Shown here: piece by piece, positions 8,578 through 17,497 of the stretch
How the letters are laid out: every line of letters starts with the position of its first letter
How positions within the stretch are numbered: the first letter of the stretch is position 1
Origin: VXYL01 sp965116345
Lineage (GTDB): Bacteria; Pseudomonadota; Gammaproteobacteria; Pseudomonadales; Azotimanducaceae
DNA length: 64,000 nt
Direction of reading: 5' to 3'
Assembly: GCA_965116345.1 (NCBI GenBank)
Contig: OZ220680.1
Span: 2,666,001-2,730,000 of the forward strand
Program-made: the position numbers and the translations under genes
The notes under the pieces: generated by a model
Databases searched by the model: none
What the model was told of the DNA's origin: nothing
Seen by the model: only the letters and a program-made list of their open reading frames with translations

Positions 8578-10854
8578 GTGACCAGTGCTGCGGACAACCA
8601 GTGGATCGGCAAACGCACGATTCGCCCCGACGGCGAAGACAAGGTTACCGGTCGCGCCGCGTTCGGCGCCGACTTCGCACAAGCCGGGATGCTCTGGGGG
8701 AAGGTGCTGCGCAGCCCGCACCCCCACGCCCGGATCCGGTCGATCGATACCCGGCGAGCCGCCGCCGCGCCTGGCGTGAAAGCCGTGATGACCGGTGCCG
8801 ACCTGGTGGACTTCCCCCTCGATACGCCGGTGCTTGTCGGCCCTGCGGACATGCGCTTCGTGAGCCGCAACGTCATGGCGCGCGACAAGGCGCTCTATGC
8901 GGGACATGCCGTGGCGGCGGTCGCAGCGACCTCGGCGGCGGCGGCAGAAGCCGCTCTCGAACTGATCGACGTCGACTACGAACCCCTCCCGTGGGTGATC
9001 GATGTCGACGAGGCAATGCAGCCGGACGCCCCGGTGCTGCACGACTTCCTGCGCACCCAGGGTGACGACGCCCCGGCGGACGCCCCGACCAACGTGGCGA
9101 GCCGCGCGGAGTTCACACTGGGAGACGTCGACGTCGGGTTTGGCGAAGCCGATGTCGTCATCGAACGAGACTTCAAGACGAAGCCGGTGCACCAGGGCTA
9201 CATCGAGCCGCACGCGTGCCTGGTCAGTGTCGCGGCGGACGGTCGGGCGACCATCTGGAGTTCGAGCCAGGGCCAGTTCATGGTGCGCAACGCCACCGCC
9301 AAGATGACCGGTGCCAAGCTCTCCGAGATCCGCGCGATCCCGGCGGAGATCGGCGGCGGATTCGGCGGCAAGACCATCGTCTACCTCGAGCCGCTGGCCT
9401 ATACGTTGTCGAAGAAGGCCGCGGCGCCGGTGAAGATGGTGATGACCCGCGAGGAAGTGTTCCGCGCCACCGGGCCGACCGCGGGTTCGTCGAACACGAT
9501 CAAGATCGGCGCCGGGCGCGATGGCCGGATCGTCGCCGCCGAGGCGACCTTCCGCTTCCAGGCCGGCGCGTTTCCCGGCTCCCCCGTGCGCGGGGCATCG
9601 AACTGCGCGTTCGCGCCGTACGCCGTCGACAACGTCAAGGTGGTGGGCTACGACGTGGTGGCGAACCGCCCCAAGTGCAACGCCTATCGCGCGCCCGGCT
9701 CGCCCATCGCCGCCTTCGGGGTGGAGTCCGTGATCGACGAACTGGCCTGTGAACTCGGTCTAGATCCCATCGAGTTCCGCCTCAGAAACGCCGCCAGGGA
9801 AGGTACGCGGGCAGCCTACGGGCCGACGTTCCGCCGCATCGGCTTCGAGGAGACGCTGCATGCGGCCAAGGCCCACCCGCATTACGCCGCGCCGAGGAAC
9901 CGCCGCCAGGGCCGCGGCGTCGCCTGCGGCTTCTGGTTCAATGTCGGCGGCGAGTCGAGCGCCCAGGTAAACGTCAACGAGGACGGCACGGTCGCCGTCA
10001 CCACCGGCCACCCGGATATCGGCGGCTCGCGGGCGTCCATGGTGAACATCGCCGCCGAGAAGCTCGGCATCCACTACCGCAACGTCAGCGCACAGGTCGG
10101 CGACACCAATACCATCGGCTACAGCGCCACGACGGGCGGCAGCCGGGTGACGTTCTCCGCCGGTACGGCGGTTTCCGAGGCCACCGAACGAGTCGTCGAG
10201 CAGTTGCGTGAACGGGCGGCGTTGCTTTGGGACATCGACCCCGATGCCGTGGACTGGAACAACGGCCATGCCCGCCCGGCGGGTGCCAACGCCGGCGATT
10301 TCGAGCCGCTGTCGCTGGCGGAACTCGCAGCCAGAGCGTCGCAGACCGGTGGGCCGATCACGGCGCATGTGTCGGTGAACGCGCAGGGTGCGGCGCCGGC
10401 ATTCGCCACCCACGTCTGCGACGTGGAAGTCGACGAGGAGACCGGCCGCGTCGAGGTGATTCGCTACACGGCGGTGCAGGACGCCGGCCGCGCCATCCAC
10501 CCGGGCTATGTCGAGGGCCAGATGCAAGGCGGCGTCGCCCAGGGGATCGGCTGGGCCCTCAACGAGGAGTACATCTTCGACGCCTCGGGCCGCCTCGACA
10601 ACGCGGGCTTCCTGGACTACCGGATGCCGGTCGCGTCGGACCTGCCGATGATCGACACGGTGGTCGTCGAAGTGCCGAACGACGCGCACCCGCACGGCGT
10701 AAGGGGCGTCGGCGAAGTACCGATCGCGCCGCCGATGGCCGCGGTCGCCAACGCCATCCACGACGCCGTCGGGTTGCGTCTCAATGAACTGCCGATGTCG
10801 CCGCCGAAGGTGCTTGCTGCGCTCGATGGCGGGACACGGGACGGCGTAAGGTAG
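8578..10854 (+). CDS. Xanthine dehydrogenase/aldehyde oxidase family molybdopterin-binding subunit
   Basis: 758 residues with GTG start at 8578; GGGAGGGTTACGG just upstream is a good ribosome-binding site. The family landmarks are present: N-terminal KVTGRAAFGADF and VLRSPHPHARI, the molybdopterin loop GGGFGGK, AYRAPGSPIAAFGVES, and the C-terminal GVRGVGEVPIAPP with the expected catalytic glutamate. It lacks the CO-dehydrogenase CoxL form I active-site loop, so another hydroxylation substrate is likely. These enzymes normally need an FAD subunit and a 2Fe-2S subunit; neither is adjacent. The nearest ferredoxin, at 29626, is of a different type. It may be an orphan subunit or use partners elsewhere. 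Confidence 0.92.
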   Translation: MTSAADNQWIGKRTIRPDGEDKVTGRAAFGADFAQAGMLWGKVLRSPHPHARIRSIDTRRAAAAPGVKAVMTGADLVDFPLDTPVLVGPADMRFVSRNVMARDKALYAGHAVAAVAATSAAAAEAALELIDVDYEPLPWVIDVDEAMQPDAPVLHDFLRTQGDDAPADAPTNVASRAEFTLGDVDVGFGEADVVIERDFKTKPVHQGYIEPHACLVSVAADGRATIWSSSQGQFMVRNATAKMTGAKLSEIRAIPAEIGGGFGGKTIVYLEPLAYTLSKKAAAPVKMVMTREEVFRATGPTAGSSNTIKIGAGRDGRIVAAEATFRFQAGAFPGSPVRGASNCAFAPYAVDNVKVVGYDVVANRPKCNAYRAPGSPIAAFGVESVIDELACELGLDPIEFRLRNAAREGTRAAYGPTFRRIGFEETLHAAKAHPHYAAPRNRRQGRGVACGFWFNVGGESSAQVNVNEDGTVAVTTGHPDIGGSRASMVNIAAEKLGIHYRNVSAQVGDTNTIGYSATTGGSRVTFSAGTAVSEATERVVEQLRERAALLWDIDPDAVDWNNGHARPAGANAGDFEPLSLAELAARASQTGGPITAHVSVNAQGAAPAFATHVCDVEVDEETGRVEVIRYTAVQDAGRAIHPGYVEGQMQGGVAQGIGWALNEEYIFDASGRLDNAGFLDYRMPVASDLPMIDTVVVEVPNDAHPHGVRGVGEVPIAPPMAAVANAIHDAVGLRLNELPMSPPKVLAALDGGTRDGVR

Positions 10855-11704
10855 GCGGGCGTGGCGTAGTCCACCCTTGGCGGATCGAGCCCGCGGCGCA
10901 CGTCCTGCGCTGCGTGGCCAGTTTTGGCGTTGGGGCCACCATTGCCGAGACTTCCCTGTGGAACCCCCGCCAGCACGGGACGGGGCAAGCCCATCGCACT
11001 ACGGTTCTTTGTTCCCTGCATGTGAGCGGCGTCCCGGCGTAAAAATTCCCACATGGAACAATCCATAGCACGTTGAAGTAACAAGACTAAATCCGCAGGT
11101 TACGGCGTGGCGCGATTCGTAGTGGCGATGCTTGTCGTCATTTGAACCGTGTGCCCACGTGGGCCATCCCACCTACGGTGCGCGGAGGGCCGCACTGAAA
11201 ACCAGTTCCTTCACCAAGGCGGGAATGGCGAGTCGTGCCGGAGGACGTGAAGAGCGGGCGGCGCAGCCGCACCGCACGTCGCTCGCTATGCACTCGAAAC
11301 GTGCCATCCCACTCGCAGCCGAACCCGTGGCAACCCAACTGTCCGCTCTACGAGGCGCAGTTGCGAGACTTGTGGCAACGAGGCCGCTGCACGAACTGAT
11401 TCGTACCGGCACCGTGCTGCGTTTGTTGGGCGCGTCGTGCGTTGAACGGGGAGCCGCATGGAGAGCGTATGTGCGTGTCCCTTCCGCAGGCGACCGTAGT
11501 CACACCGCAGCGAACCGACTAGCCGGGGCGGGCGGCAGTCGGGCGATGGGGCGCCCACAGTCCATTCCAATGCGGAAGTGAGCCTGAAGAATGGAGATTC
11601 CGGCGGCTACGGCGATGGGTAGGGGGTTGTTGTTGTCGAGGCACTCGAGGTTGGCGCAAGACGGTCGTCGCCGTCAACGACATGGTCGGCCGAGGTGGAG
11701 CGGA

Positions 11705-11835
11705 GCGGCTGTCAAGGGCGACCGGGACGCCTGCAAGGGACTCGGCAGGCCGAGGCGGTTGTTCCAGGGCGGGGCGTTGAAGGCCGCACGGACCCGGAGG
11801 CGTCCCGGTCGGCGAAGCGAACCCTTGACAGCCGC
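11705..11835. repeat. 131-bp element bounded by inverted repeats
   Basis: GCGGCTGTCAAGGG (11705-11718) is perfectly inverted at 11822-11835, and CGACCGGGACGCC (11719-11731) at 11799-11811. The right arm carries a 10-base insertion between its two halves. The result is a 27-bp inverted repeat around about 67 bases with no frame. It could be a small non-autonomous element or a strong hairpin. Confidence 0.6.
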
Positions 11836-11851
11836 GTAGCGACCCCACGCT

Positions 11852-11957
11852 GTGGGCGGGGATGGTGCCCGCCCCACACGGTTGGAACGGGAGCCGGCGC
11901 CGGGATTCGCCAGAGATCTACCCGGCGGACGCACCTGCGGGCACCATCCCTGCCCAG
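11852..11957. repeat. Inverted repeat, 21-bp arms
   Basis: GTGGGCGGGGATGGTGCCCGC (11852-11872) and its near-perfect inverse at 11937-11957 are separated by 64 bases. It lies between the transposase stop and the 11705 inverted repeat, and is probably part of the same decayed insertion. Confidence 0.55.
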
Positions 11958-12031
11958 CGGCGAGCGACTCCCTGCCATCCCCGGGCATCGACCGGCGTCG
12001 ATCGCGAGAGGCCCGACCGTTCCGCCGGGTG

Positions 12032-12988
12032 TCAGGCGGCCTTCGCGTCGCCGAGCGCCGCTCCGATGGCGCGGAACAGCTCGTCGCGTGCGCGGTTGAC
12101 CTCCCGCATGGCGGAGAGGTCGCTGACGGCGCGGGCGGTCTCGTCCAGCGCCGCGAAGGTGATGCCGGGCTTGAGGAACCGCTCGGCGCCGTCGAGGGAG
12201 TACTCGGAGCCGTTGTCGGCGTGGAAGCCGAGGATGGCGAACGGGAACAGCGCGAGCAGGCCTTCGAGGACCGGGACCAGGAAGCGCTCGGAGATCGCCG
12301 GCACGGCACCGACGTACTCGAACTGCGTGACCTCGTCGACGACGTTGATCAGATAGACGCCTTTGTCGCCGTCGAGGTCGCCCTGGTGGACGGTGTCCAC
12401 GCGAACGAAGCCGGGCCGGCCGTCGGCGCGCGGCGGCCGGCGCTCGCCGATGGCCACCCGCGTCGGCCGGGTCCGGTCCAGCACGGTGCGCCGGCGCCGG
12501 TAGGTTGTGGACCGGCGCAGGTTGTAGAGGTGGCCGTTGGAGATCCGCGCCAGGCGCGCGTAGCGGATGTCGCCGTACACCTCGAACTCCCGCCGCATGA
12601 CCTTGCGCGTCGCCGGTCCGGCCATCTGGCCCAGCGTCGCGTCCACCTCCGCGAGGAGGCGGATGTCGGCGGCCGTGTAGCGGCGCTCGAAGGGCCGGCG
12701 CGGCGCACCCCCGCGTCGGTCCACGACCTGGCCCGTCTTCACGAACTGCCCCACGAGACGCGTAATCTGCGACCGCGACAGTCCCGTCGCCTTGCCCAGG
12801 AAGGCCTTCACCAGCCCCCTGTCGGACTTGCCGAGGCGCGGGTAGTCGAACCGCGACAGCATCCGCGCCACGAAGGCGTAGGCCTCGCCGCGCGACACGG
12901 GTTGGAAATCCACAGGCTCGTTCCCGTCCAGAAACGCACGAACCTGCTCCGGGGTGCGGAGTCTTGCGACATCTAGGCTCAAGATCAT
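12032..12988 (-). pseudogene. Integrase-core (rve) transposase with internal deletion
   Basis: About 318 residues from ATG 12988. The N-terminal half is a helix-turn-helix region (GLSRSQITRLVGQFVKTG). The DDE integrase core starts with RVDTVHQGDLDG (first Asp) and reaches the second Asp in GFHADNGSEY. The reading then jumps straight to LDGAERFLKPGITF and an alpha-helical tail that resembles the extreme C-terminus of the same transposase family. The part that should hold the catalytic Glu, about 100 residues, is missing in frame. It is therefore probably inactive. Two 20-bp direct repeats 28 bases upstream look like its end sequences. Confidence 0.75.
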
Positions 12989-13015
12989 TCTCCAATGATC
13001 CCAAACCCACCGCCT

Positions 13016-13070
13016 CAGGCTCACTTCTCGTTGGAATCAGCCTTTCCCTTCAGGCTCACTTGTCATTGGA
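13016..13070. repeat. Terminal/subterminal repeats of the transposon
   Basis: CAGGCTCACTTCTCGTTGGA (13016-13035) and CAGGCTCACTTGTCATTGGA (13051-13070) differ at two of 20 positions and are spaced 35 bases apart, immediately upstream of the transposase start. They are probably transposase-binding sites at the right end of the insertion sequence. I could not find the matching left end. Confidence 0.55.
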
Positions 13071-13158
13071 CAAGGCTCCCACTAGTGGCACCATGGCGTC
13101 GCCCGGTATAGTGGGAGCCAGACGTGGCGAAGTTCCCAGCGGCAGACGGGCATTGGTG

Positions 13159-13413
13159 ATGGAATGGCGACCGGAGGAAGACCTCTCTGAGGACTGGGGA
13201 AACTGGTAGACGACGCGAGCCCGATTTCTGGGAGGGTCAGGAGGGAACCCTTTGGCTGGATTTGTTCGAACAGGAAGGGAGGTGTTTAACCCAAGAGACG
13301 AACCCGATGAGTTCATCGATGAGGATGAGGACATTGATCCTGACGTCAATACGGATTCGAATGGTATGACCGGGTTTCTTGTGACGCGGACACACGAAAG
13401 GACGCCATCCTGA
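13159..13413 (+). other. Possible acidic small gene interrupted by an amber codon
   Basis: Frame 1 reads MEWRPEEDLSEDWGNW, then TAG at 13207, then continues open to 13413 with a plausible acidic sequence (FNPRDEPDEFIDEDEDIDPD). It may be a decayed gene or chance. No family is recognised and there is no strong ribosome-binding site. The following bases up to 13644 also lack a convincing gene. Confidence 0.25.
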
Positions 13414-13644
13414 ATTGGCTCGTAGCCTCGACGTTTGTGCAAAGGTTGCCAGTAGGTTGGTTCCGCGTCGCTCACGGCCGCCGCGGTCGACTTCAGAGCG
13501 GAAGGCGCGTCGAGCTGGTGTCCTGGCTGCTCGAGGAGTGCATCGACAAGGGCCACTTCGGGTGGGACGTCCGAGTCCAACGTACCAAGACCGCGACCGG
13601 TGTCCACATCGTGGTCAGGTGGGTCGGCGATCAGGAGTTGGGCG

Positions 13645-13864
13645 ATGACCACCGATACCATCGATACGCCCACAGCGATCAAGCGGATGGCGAAAGCTGG
13701 ACTGCCCCGCGAACAGGCAATCGTCGAGACGTTCGCCGAGAGCAATGACGCATTGGCAACCAAGGCCGACCTTCAATCGCTAGAGCCCGTTGACGGTTCG
13801 CGTCATCACGGCGCGGGTCGCGACCGCGACGCTGTCGCTCCTGCTTCTGAAATTCTACGCCTAG
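13645..13864 (+). pseudogene. Frameshifted small coiled-coil membrane protein (DUF1640-like)
   Basis: From ATG 13645 the frame gives MTTDTIDTPTAIKRMAKAGL, then PREQAIVETFAESNDALATKADLQSLE. This resembles DUF1640/CCDC90-type proteins, which combine a short N-terminal region, a coiled coil with ATKADL and one C-terminal helix. Near 13786 the frame is lost, but frame 2 picks up with LTVRVITARVATATLSLLLLKFYA and a stop at 13864, exactly the missing linker and membrane helix. A single indel around 13786-13790 explains this. Confidence 0.65.
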
Positions 13865-13960
13865 CGCGTCTCGGGTGTACCCGAGCCGTTCAAGAGCGGT
13901 TCCAAGCGGTCGCTTGCGGTACTCTAAAGCAGGCTGCTCGTTGGTCAGGTTAGGGCGACC

Positions 13961-15076
13961 ATGGAACTGCTGCTGCTGATCTTCTTCGTTCTCACGGCGT
14001 TCTTCTTCTTCGCCATTAGAGAGGGCTCCCAACAAACGAGAAGAGAGGACTCTGTAAAGTCACGGTCCGTGGGCTCCGGCTCGACGGGTAACCGCGGCGT
14101 TGCGGCTGTGACAACAAATGCCCCGGTCGCAGGATCCGTATCAGTGCGACAAGCCGTCGGTGTCATTGGCACCCTGGCGCAGGCTGCTGGACTCGCCGCG
14201 GCGGCGATGGCGGCAATCGCCGTCGGAACCGTGGTGATTGGCTCCATGGTGGCAGCCGAAGTGATCCGGGCTGGCTTCGAAGAGTACAAAAGGGCTCGTA
14301 GCGGAGTGGATGCGCGCGGCGAGCAACGCCACCGCGAGCAAGAGATTCGTGACATCAACTCGGAGATCGGCGAATACGAGAGCAAGCGGTTCAGGGATGG
14401 ACGTTTGAACGAGTACGACGACCGTGAATTGGCCGAACTCTATAGTCGCCGGAACAACGGCGCGCTACAGCTGGCACAAACCAACGAGATCATCATGGCG
14501 AATGACGTGTCGAAAGGAGTTGGCGCGTACGACAATGTGAGCGTCTCGGATGCGAACACGCACATCCTTCAGTTCCATGTCGGCCAGTCCGTGTTCGGCA
14601 AATCCTGTCGCCTGTGCGGTATGCCAATGGTCCTTCAGTGGAAGCAACGGCTGGCCACGGTACAGATGAGCGACTTCTTCTGGGGCTGCACGGGGTTCTT
14701 CGGCCGCACGTGTCGAAACACGGAACGGTTCGCCCGTTCCGATATGACCCTGTTCACCAACACGGATCGGGAAGAGTTCGCGATCACTGCTACGCAGCTG
14801 ACATCCATCGCGAGTCTGCCGCAGTCCCGGCAGCTAATACGGCGCCGGATGGATGGCATCGTCGACGTCGCGAACAGGTCGTACTACTGTCCTGTACATC
14901 ACGAGCCCATGGTGCTCAGAACCAAGAAGAACCCGGAGTCGATACGCGACATGTATTTCTACGGCTGCCCGAGGTGGCGCCCCGCAGGTCCCGGTTGCAA
15001 CCAGATCGTCAAACTGAAATCGGCGGCACAGTTGTCTGCCGCGCTTGAGACGACGAGTGGCCGGGGATTCTTGTAA
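13961..15076 (+). CDS. Membrane-anchored protein with two zinc-ribbon-like modules, unknown function
   Basis: 371 residues, ATG 13961. There is a membrane segment at residues 2-18 and another hydrophobic stretch at about 62-98 (AAAAMAAIAVGTVVIGSMVAAEV). A charged, probably coiled-coil stretch follows (EQRHREQEIRDINSEIGEYESKR spans it). The C-terminal half holds two cysteine modules. The first is CRLCGMPM followed by WGC and RTC. The second is YYCPVHHEPM followed by FYGCP and GCNQIVK. The spacing is like topoisomerase I C-terminal zinc fingers, where the second Cys pair sits in an aromatic FxGC context. DNA or RNA binding is therefore possible but not shown. Base composition is less GC-rich than its neighbours, which suggests acquisition. 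Confidence 0.7.
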   Translation: MELLLLIFFVLTAFFFFAIREGSQQTRREDSVKSRSVGSGSTGNRGVAAVTTNAPVAGSVSVRQAVGVIGTLAQAAGLAAAAMAAIAVGTVVIGSMVAAEVIRAGFEEYKRARSGVDARGEQRHREQEIRDINSEIGEYESKRFRDGRLNEYDDRELAELYSRRNNGALQLAQTNEIIMANDVSKGVGAYDNVSVSDANTHILQFHVGQSVFGKSCRLCGMPMVLQWKQRLATVQMSDFFWGCTGFFGRTCRNTERFARSDMTLFTNTDREEFAITATQLTSIASLPQSRQLIRRRMDGIVDVANRSYYCPVHHEPMVLRTKKNPESIRDMYFYGCPRWRPAGPGCNQIVKLKSAAQLSAALETTSGRGFL

Positions 15077-15219
15077 GACACTACCGGAGGCAGAACCGGT
15101 GCTCGTAGGCCGCCGCCGCACCTAGCATGTGGACGCCTCACCGGCTTCAGCGGCGTCCTGCGGGGTGCGAACTCTCAACTGCATCGATCGGTGAGGCAAT
15201 CTCGCTGAAAGTATGTGTA

Positions 15220-15279
15220 GATAGATTTTTATCTATCAAAAAGTACAGGATAACAGACTTTTGTTCATATAAAAGTCTG
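15220..15279. promoter_or_regulatory. AT-rich stretch with two hairpins upstream of the ATPase gene
   Basis: GATAGAT-TTTT-ATCTATC (15220-15237) and CAGACTTTT...AAAAGTCTG (15254-15279, 9-bp arms) lie in a conspicuously AT-rich island about 50-100 bases before the ATG at 15322. They could be operators or promoter elements. The contrast with the surrounding GC-rich DNA suggests imported DNA. Confidence 0.45.
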
Positions 15280-15321
15280 GAATGAGCTACGCTTCCGCGA
15301 CGTTCGGCCAATCGCAACTCG

Positions 15322-15906
15322 ATGGATCGGTTGCTCTACAACGACCTGCTGTCTTGGATGCGGGCACCCCGCCGCAAGCCGGTGCTGGTCGACGGTGCGC
15401 GCCAGACCGGCAAGACGCACCTCATCGAACAGATCTTCGGCGCTCGGCAGTTCCGCAAGGTGCACAAGCTGGACTTCAACCTGGCGCCGGGACTGGCCAG
15501 CGTCTTCGCCGACGGTCTGGCGCCGCGCACCATCGTCGACAACATCGAGGTTAGTTTCAACGAGCCCGTCGATCTGGCGCGGGACCTCCTGTCTTGGATG
15601 CGGGCACCCCGCCGCAAGCCGGTGCTGGTCGACGGTGCGCGCCAGACCGGCAAGACGCACCTCATCGAACAGATCTTCGGCGCTCGGCAGTTCCGCAAGG
15701 TGCACAAGCTGGACTTCAACCTGGCGCCGGGACTGGCCAGCGTCTTCGCCGACGGTCTGGCGCCGCGCACCATCGTCGACAACATCGAGGTTAGTTTCAA
15801 CGAGCCCGTCGATCTGGCGCGGGACCTCATCTTCTTCGACGAGGTAGGCGACTGCCAGCCCGCCTTGGACTCCCTCAAGTACTTCGCCGAGCAGCGGGAC
15901 TTGTAG
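15322..15906 (+). pseudogene. Truncated AAA ATPase (DUF4143-type) with a duplicated Walker A segment
   Basis: 194 residues. It begins as an AAA_14/DUF4143-type ATPase: LLSWMRAPRRKPVLVDGARQ, Walker A GARQTGKT, then FGARQFRKVHKLDFNL. An 80-residue block is repeated perfectly (bases 15349-15588 and 15589-15828), so Walker A occurs twice. The sequence then continues to Walker B IFFDEVGDCQPALDS and stops at EQRDL. Family members are about 380-420 residues, so the lid, DUF4143 and DNA-binding-like parts are absent. The product is probably non-functional. These ATPases are common in accessory regions, and their role is uncertain. Confidence 0.75.
15349..15828 (+). repeat. Perfect tandem duplication, 2 x 240 bp
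   Basis: Bases 15349-15588 and 15589-15828 are identical over all 240 positions compared by eye, and 240 is a multiple of three, so the frame is kept. GACCT occurs at the start and at both junctions (15343, 15583, 15823), consistent with slippage or unequal exchange at a 5-base microhomology. The absence of differences indicates a very recent event, or an assembly artefact. Confidence 0.9.
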
Positions 15907-16236
15907 CTTCGGCTAAGCCGAAACACCCGGTCTGATCTGTCGACGGTGGGAGCCACCGCGCTGTCGTGAAGGAGCATGTGCAGGGCGTGGCGATGTTTGC
16001 TCGACCACAAAGCGCATCAGAAGTCGTCGCGGTGACCGTGGTTGTCATCCTCACGGATCAGCACTTTCGCCGGGGTTTGCTTGCGCCCCCTGGTCTTCTC
16101 CCGAAGCCCGTCCGAGGCCGCCAGGAAGGCCGCGCGTTTGGCCGCCATGTCGTCGTCGGCGGCACGGGGCAATCCGAATCCGCGACGTTGCGTCCGGAGA
16201 CGTGCTAGCTTAGGCGCGCAAGGAAGCCAAACGCCG
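15907..16236. other. 330-bp spacer with a possible gene remnant on the minus strand
   Basis: On the minus strand 16148-16017 encodes 43 residues (MAAKRAAFLAASDGLREKTR, continuing to a stop) with good local codon use. It may be the end of a small antitoxin-like or regulatory gene whose front is gone, but I cannot name a family. TTCGGCT-A-AGCCGAA at about 15906-15921 is a short hairpin just after the ATPase stop. Confidence 0.3.
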
Positions 16237-17226
16237 ATGGCCGACACCCTCGTCCAGATCCGCAACCTCACCAAGCACTTCCCCATCGCCCGGGGACAGG
16301 TGGTTCATGCGGTGGACGACGTCTCCTTCGACATCGCGCCACAGGAGATCGTCGGCCTCGTCGGCGAGAGCGGTTCCGGCAAGTCGACCCTCGGCAAGGC
16401 CGTGGTGGGCCTCCACGACAAGACGGCGGGCGACGTGGTCTACAAGGGCGAGACGATGCCGGCGAAATACCGGCCGGCGGACTTCCAGCGCTACGCCCAC
16501 GCCATGCAGATGATCTTCCAGGATCCCTATTCGTCACTGAACCCGCGCATGACCGTCGGCGAGATCGTCGGCGAGGGCCTGAGGCTGCACTCCGACTTGG
16601 GCGCCCGGGAGGCCCGGGACACCGTGGGCGAGTGGCTGAGACGCGTGGGCCTCAACCCGGACCACATGTCGCGCTACCCGCATGAGTTCTCCGGTGGCCA
16701 GCGACAGCGCATTGGCATCGCCCGGGCGCTGGTGCTAGAACCCGAATTCGTCGTCTGCGACGAGCCCATTTCGGCCCTGGACGTCTCGGTGCAGGCGCAG
16801 GTGGTCAACCTGCTCGACGAACTCAAGGACTCCTTGGGATTGACGCTGCTGTTCATCGCCCACGACCTGTCCATGGTGCGCTACGTCTCCGACCGCATGG
16901 CGGTGATGTACCTGGGCTCGCTGGTCGAGATCGGACCCGCCAACCGGGTCTTCTTCGCTCCCAAGCACCCCTATACCGAACTCCTGATCGGCTCCAACCC
17001 GGAACCCGACCCGAGGAGCGAACGGTCGCGCCAGTCCACCGCGATCAAGGGCGAGATTCCTTCGCCCGTGAATGTTCCACCTGGCTGTCGATTCGCGAAT
17101 CGTTGCCCCAAGGTGATGGCTGTCTGCCGGGAGACCACGCCGGAGCTGATCCCGGTCGTGGATGTCGGCCAGCCGGACCGGTTGGTGGCGTGCCACTTGT
17201 ACGAAGCGAGCGCAGCCGCGGCTTGA
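16237..17226 (+). CDS. oppF: Peptide ABC transporter ATP-binding protein, OppF/DppF type
   Basis: 329 residues from ATG 16237, preceded by AAGGAAG; the frame is open further upstream but conservation begins at MADTLVQIRNLTKHFP. Walker A GESGSGKS, the Q-loop FQDPYSSLNPRMTVGE, signature FSGGQRQR and Walker B VCDEPISALD are intact. The C-terminal extension GCRFANRCPKVMAVC has the OppF/DppF cysteine pattern. OppD and OppF form the ATPase heterodimer of peptide importers. Its partner genes lie at 873-7782, separated by about 8.5 kb of accessory DNA, and it must now have its own promoter. Confidence 0.94.
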   Translation: MADTLVQIRNLTKHFPIARGQVVHAVDDVSFDIAPQEIVGLVGESGSGKSTLGKAVVGLHDKTAGDVVYKGETMPAKYRPADFQRYAHAMQMIFQDPYSSLNPRMTVGEIVGEGLRLHSDLGAREARDTVGEWLRRVGLNPDHMSRYPHEFSGGQRQRIGIARALVLEPEFVVCDEPISALDVSVQAQVVNLLDELKDSLGLTLLFIAHDLSMVRYVSDRMAVMYLGSLVEIGPANRVFFAPKHPYTELLIGSNPEPDPRSERSRQSTAIKGEIPSPVNVPPGCRFANRCPKVMAVCRETTPELIPVVDVGQPDRLVACHLYEASAAAA

Positions 17227-17257
17227 TCGGGTACTTGACATAAGTGACTAGGCACCT

Positions 17258-17497
17258 GTGGAAGAAATCAACGCCTCTGAGTTCAAGGCCCGGTGCTTGG
17301 CGATTCTCGATCACGTACAGTCGACCGGGGAACGAATCGTCATCTTGAAACGCGGGCAGCCCGTGGCCGAACTTGGGCCCACAACCCAGTCGGTGGCGGC
17401 GTATCCGCAGATGGAACTGAAGGGCACGGTTGCGGTGGTGGGTGACATCATCGGGCCTGTGCTGCCCGAAGACCATTGGGAGAGCAATGAGCCGTGA
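17258..17497 (+). CDS. Phd/YefM-type antitoxin
   Basis: 79 residues, GTG start at 17258. The start EINASEFKARCLAILDHVQS and the following TGERIVILKRGQPVAEL are the typical Phd/YefM fold, which binds the operator through its N-terminus and neutralises the toxin with its C-terminal tail. It overlaps the next gene by 4 bases (GTGA at 17494), the usual toxin-antitoxin layout. The toxin gene is broken, so the antitoxin may be a relic or may act on a related toxin elsewhere. Confidence 0.85.
   Translation: MEEINASEFKARCLAILDHVQSTGERIVILKRGQPVAELGPTTQSVAAYPQMELKGTVAVVGDIIGPVLPEDHWESNEP

Larger units (their letters stand above)
10855..12031. other. 1.2-kb stretch without a convincing gene
   Basis: Frames here give only arginine- and proline-rich low-quality translations (for example 11132-11581), with no ribosome-binding site, motif or consistent codon use. 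What is visible are two inverted repeats at 11705-11835 and 11852-11957, just downstream of the deleted transposase gene. I read the stretch as decayed mobile-element flank. Confidence 0.5.

Noticed and set aside
11132..11581. 149-residue frame in the 10.9-12.0 kb gap
   Set aside because: Arg/Ala/Thr-rich with no motif, poor start context and no similarity to a known family that I can see.
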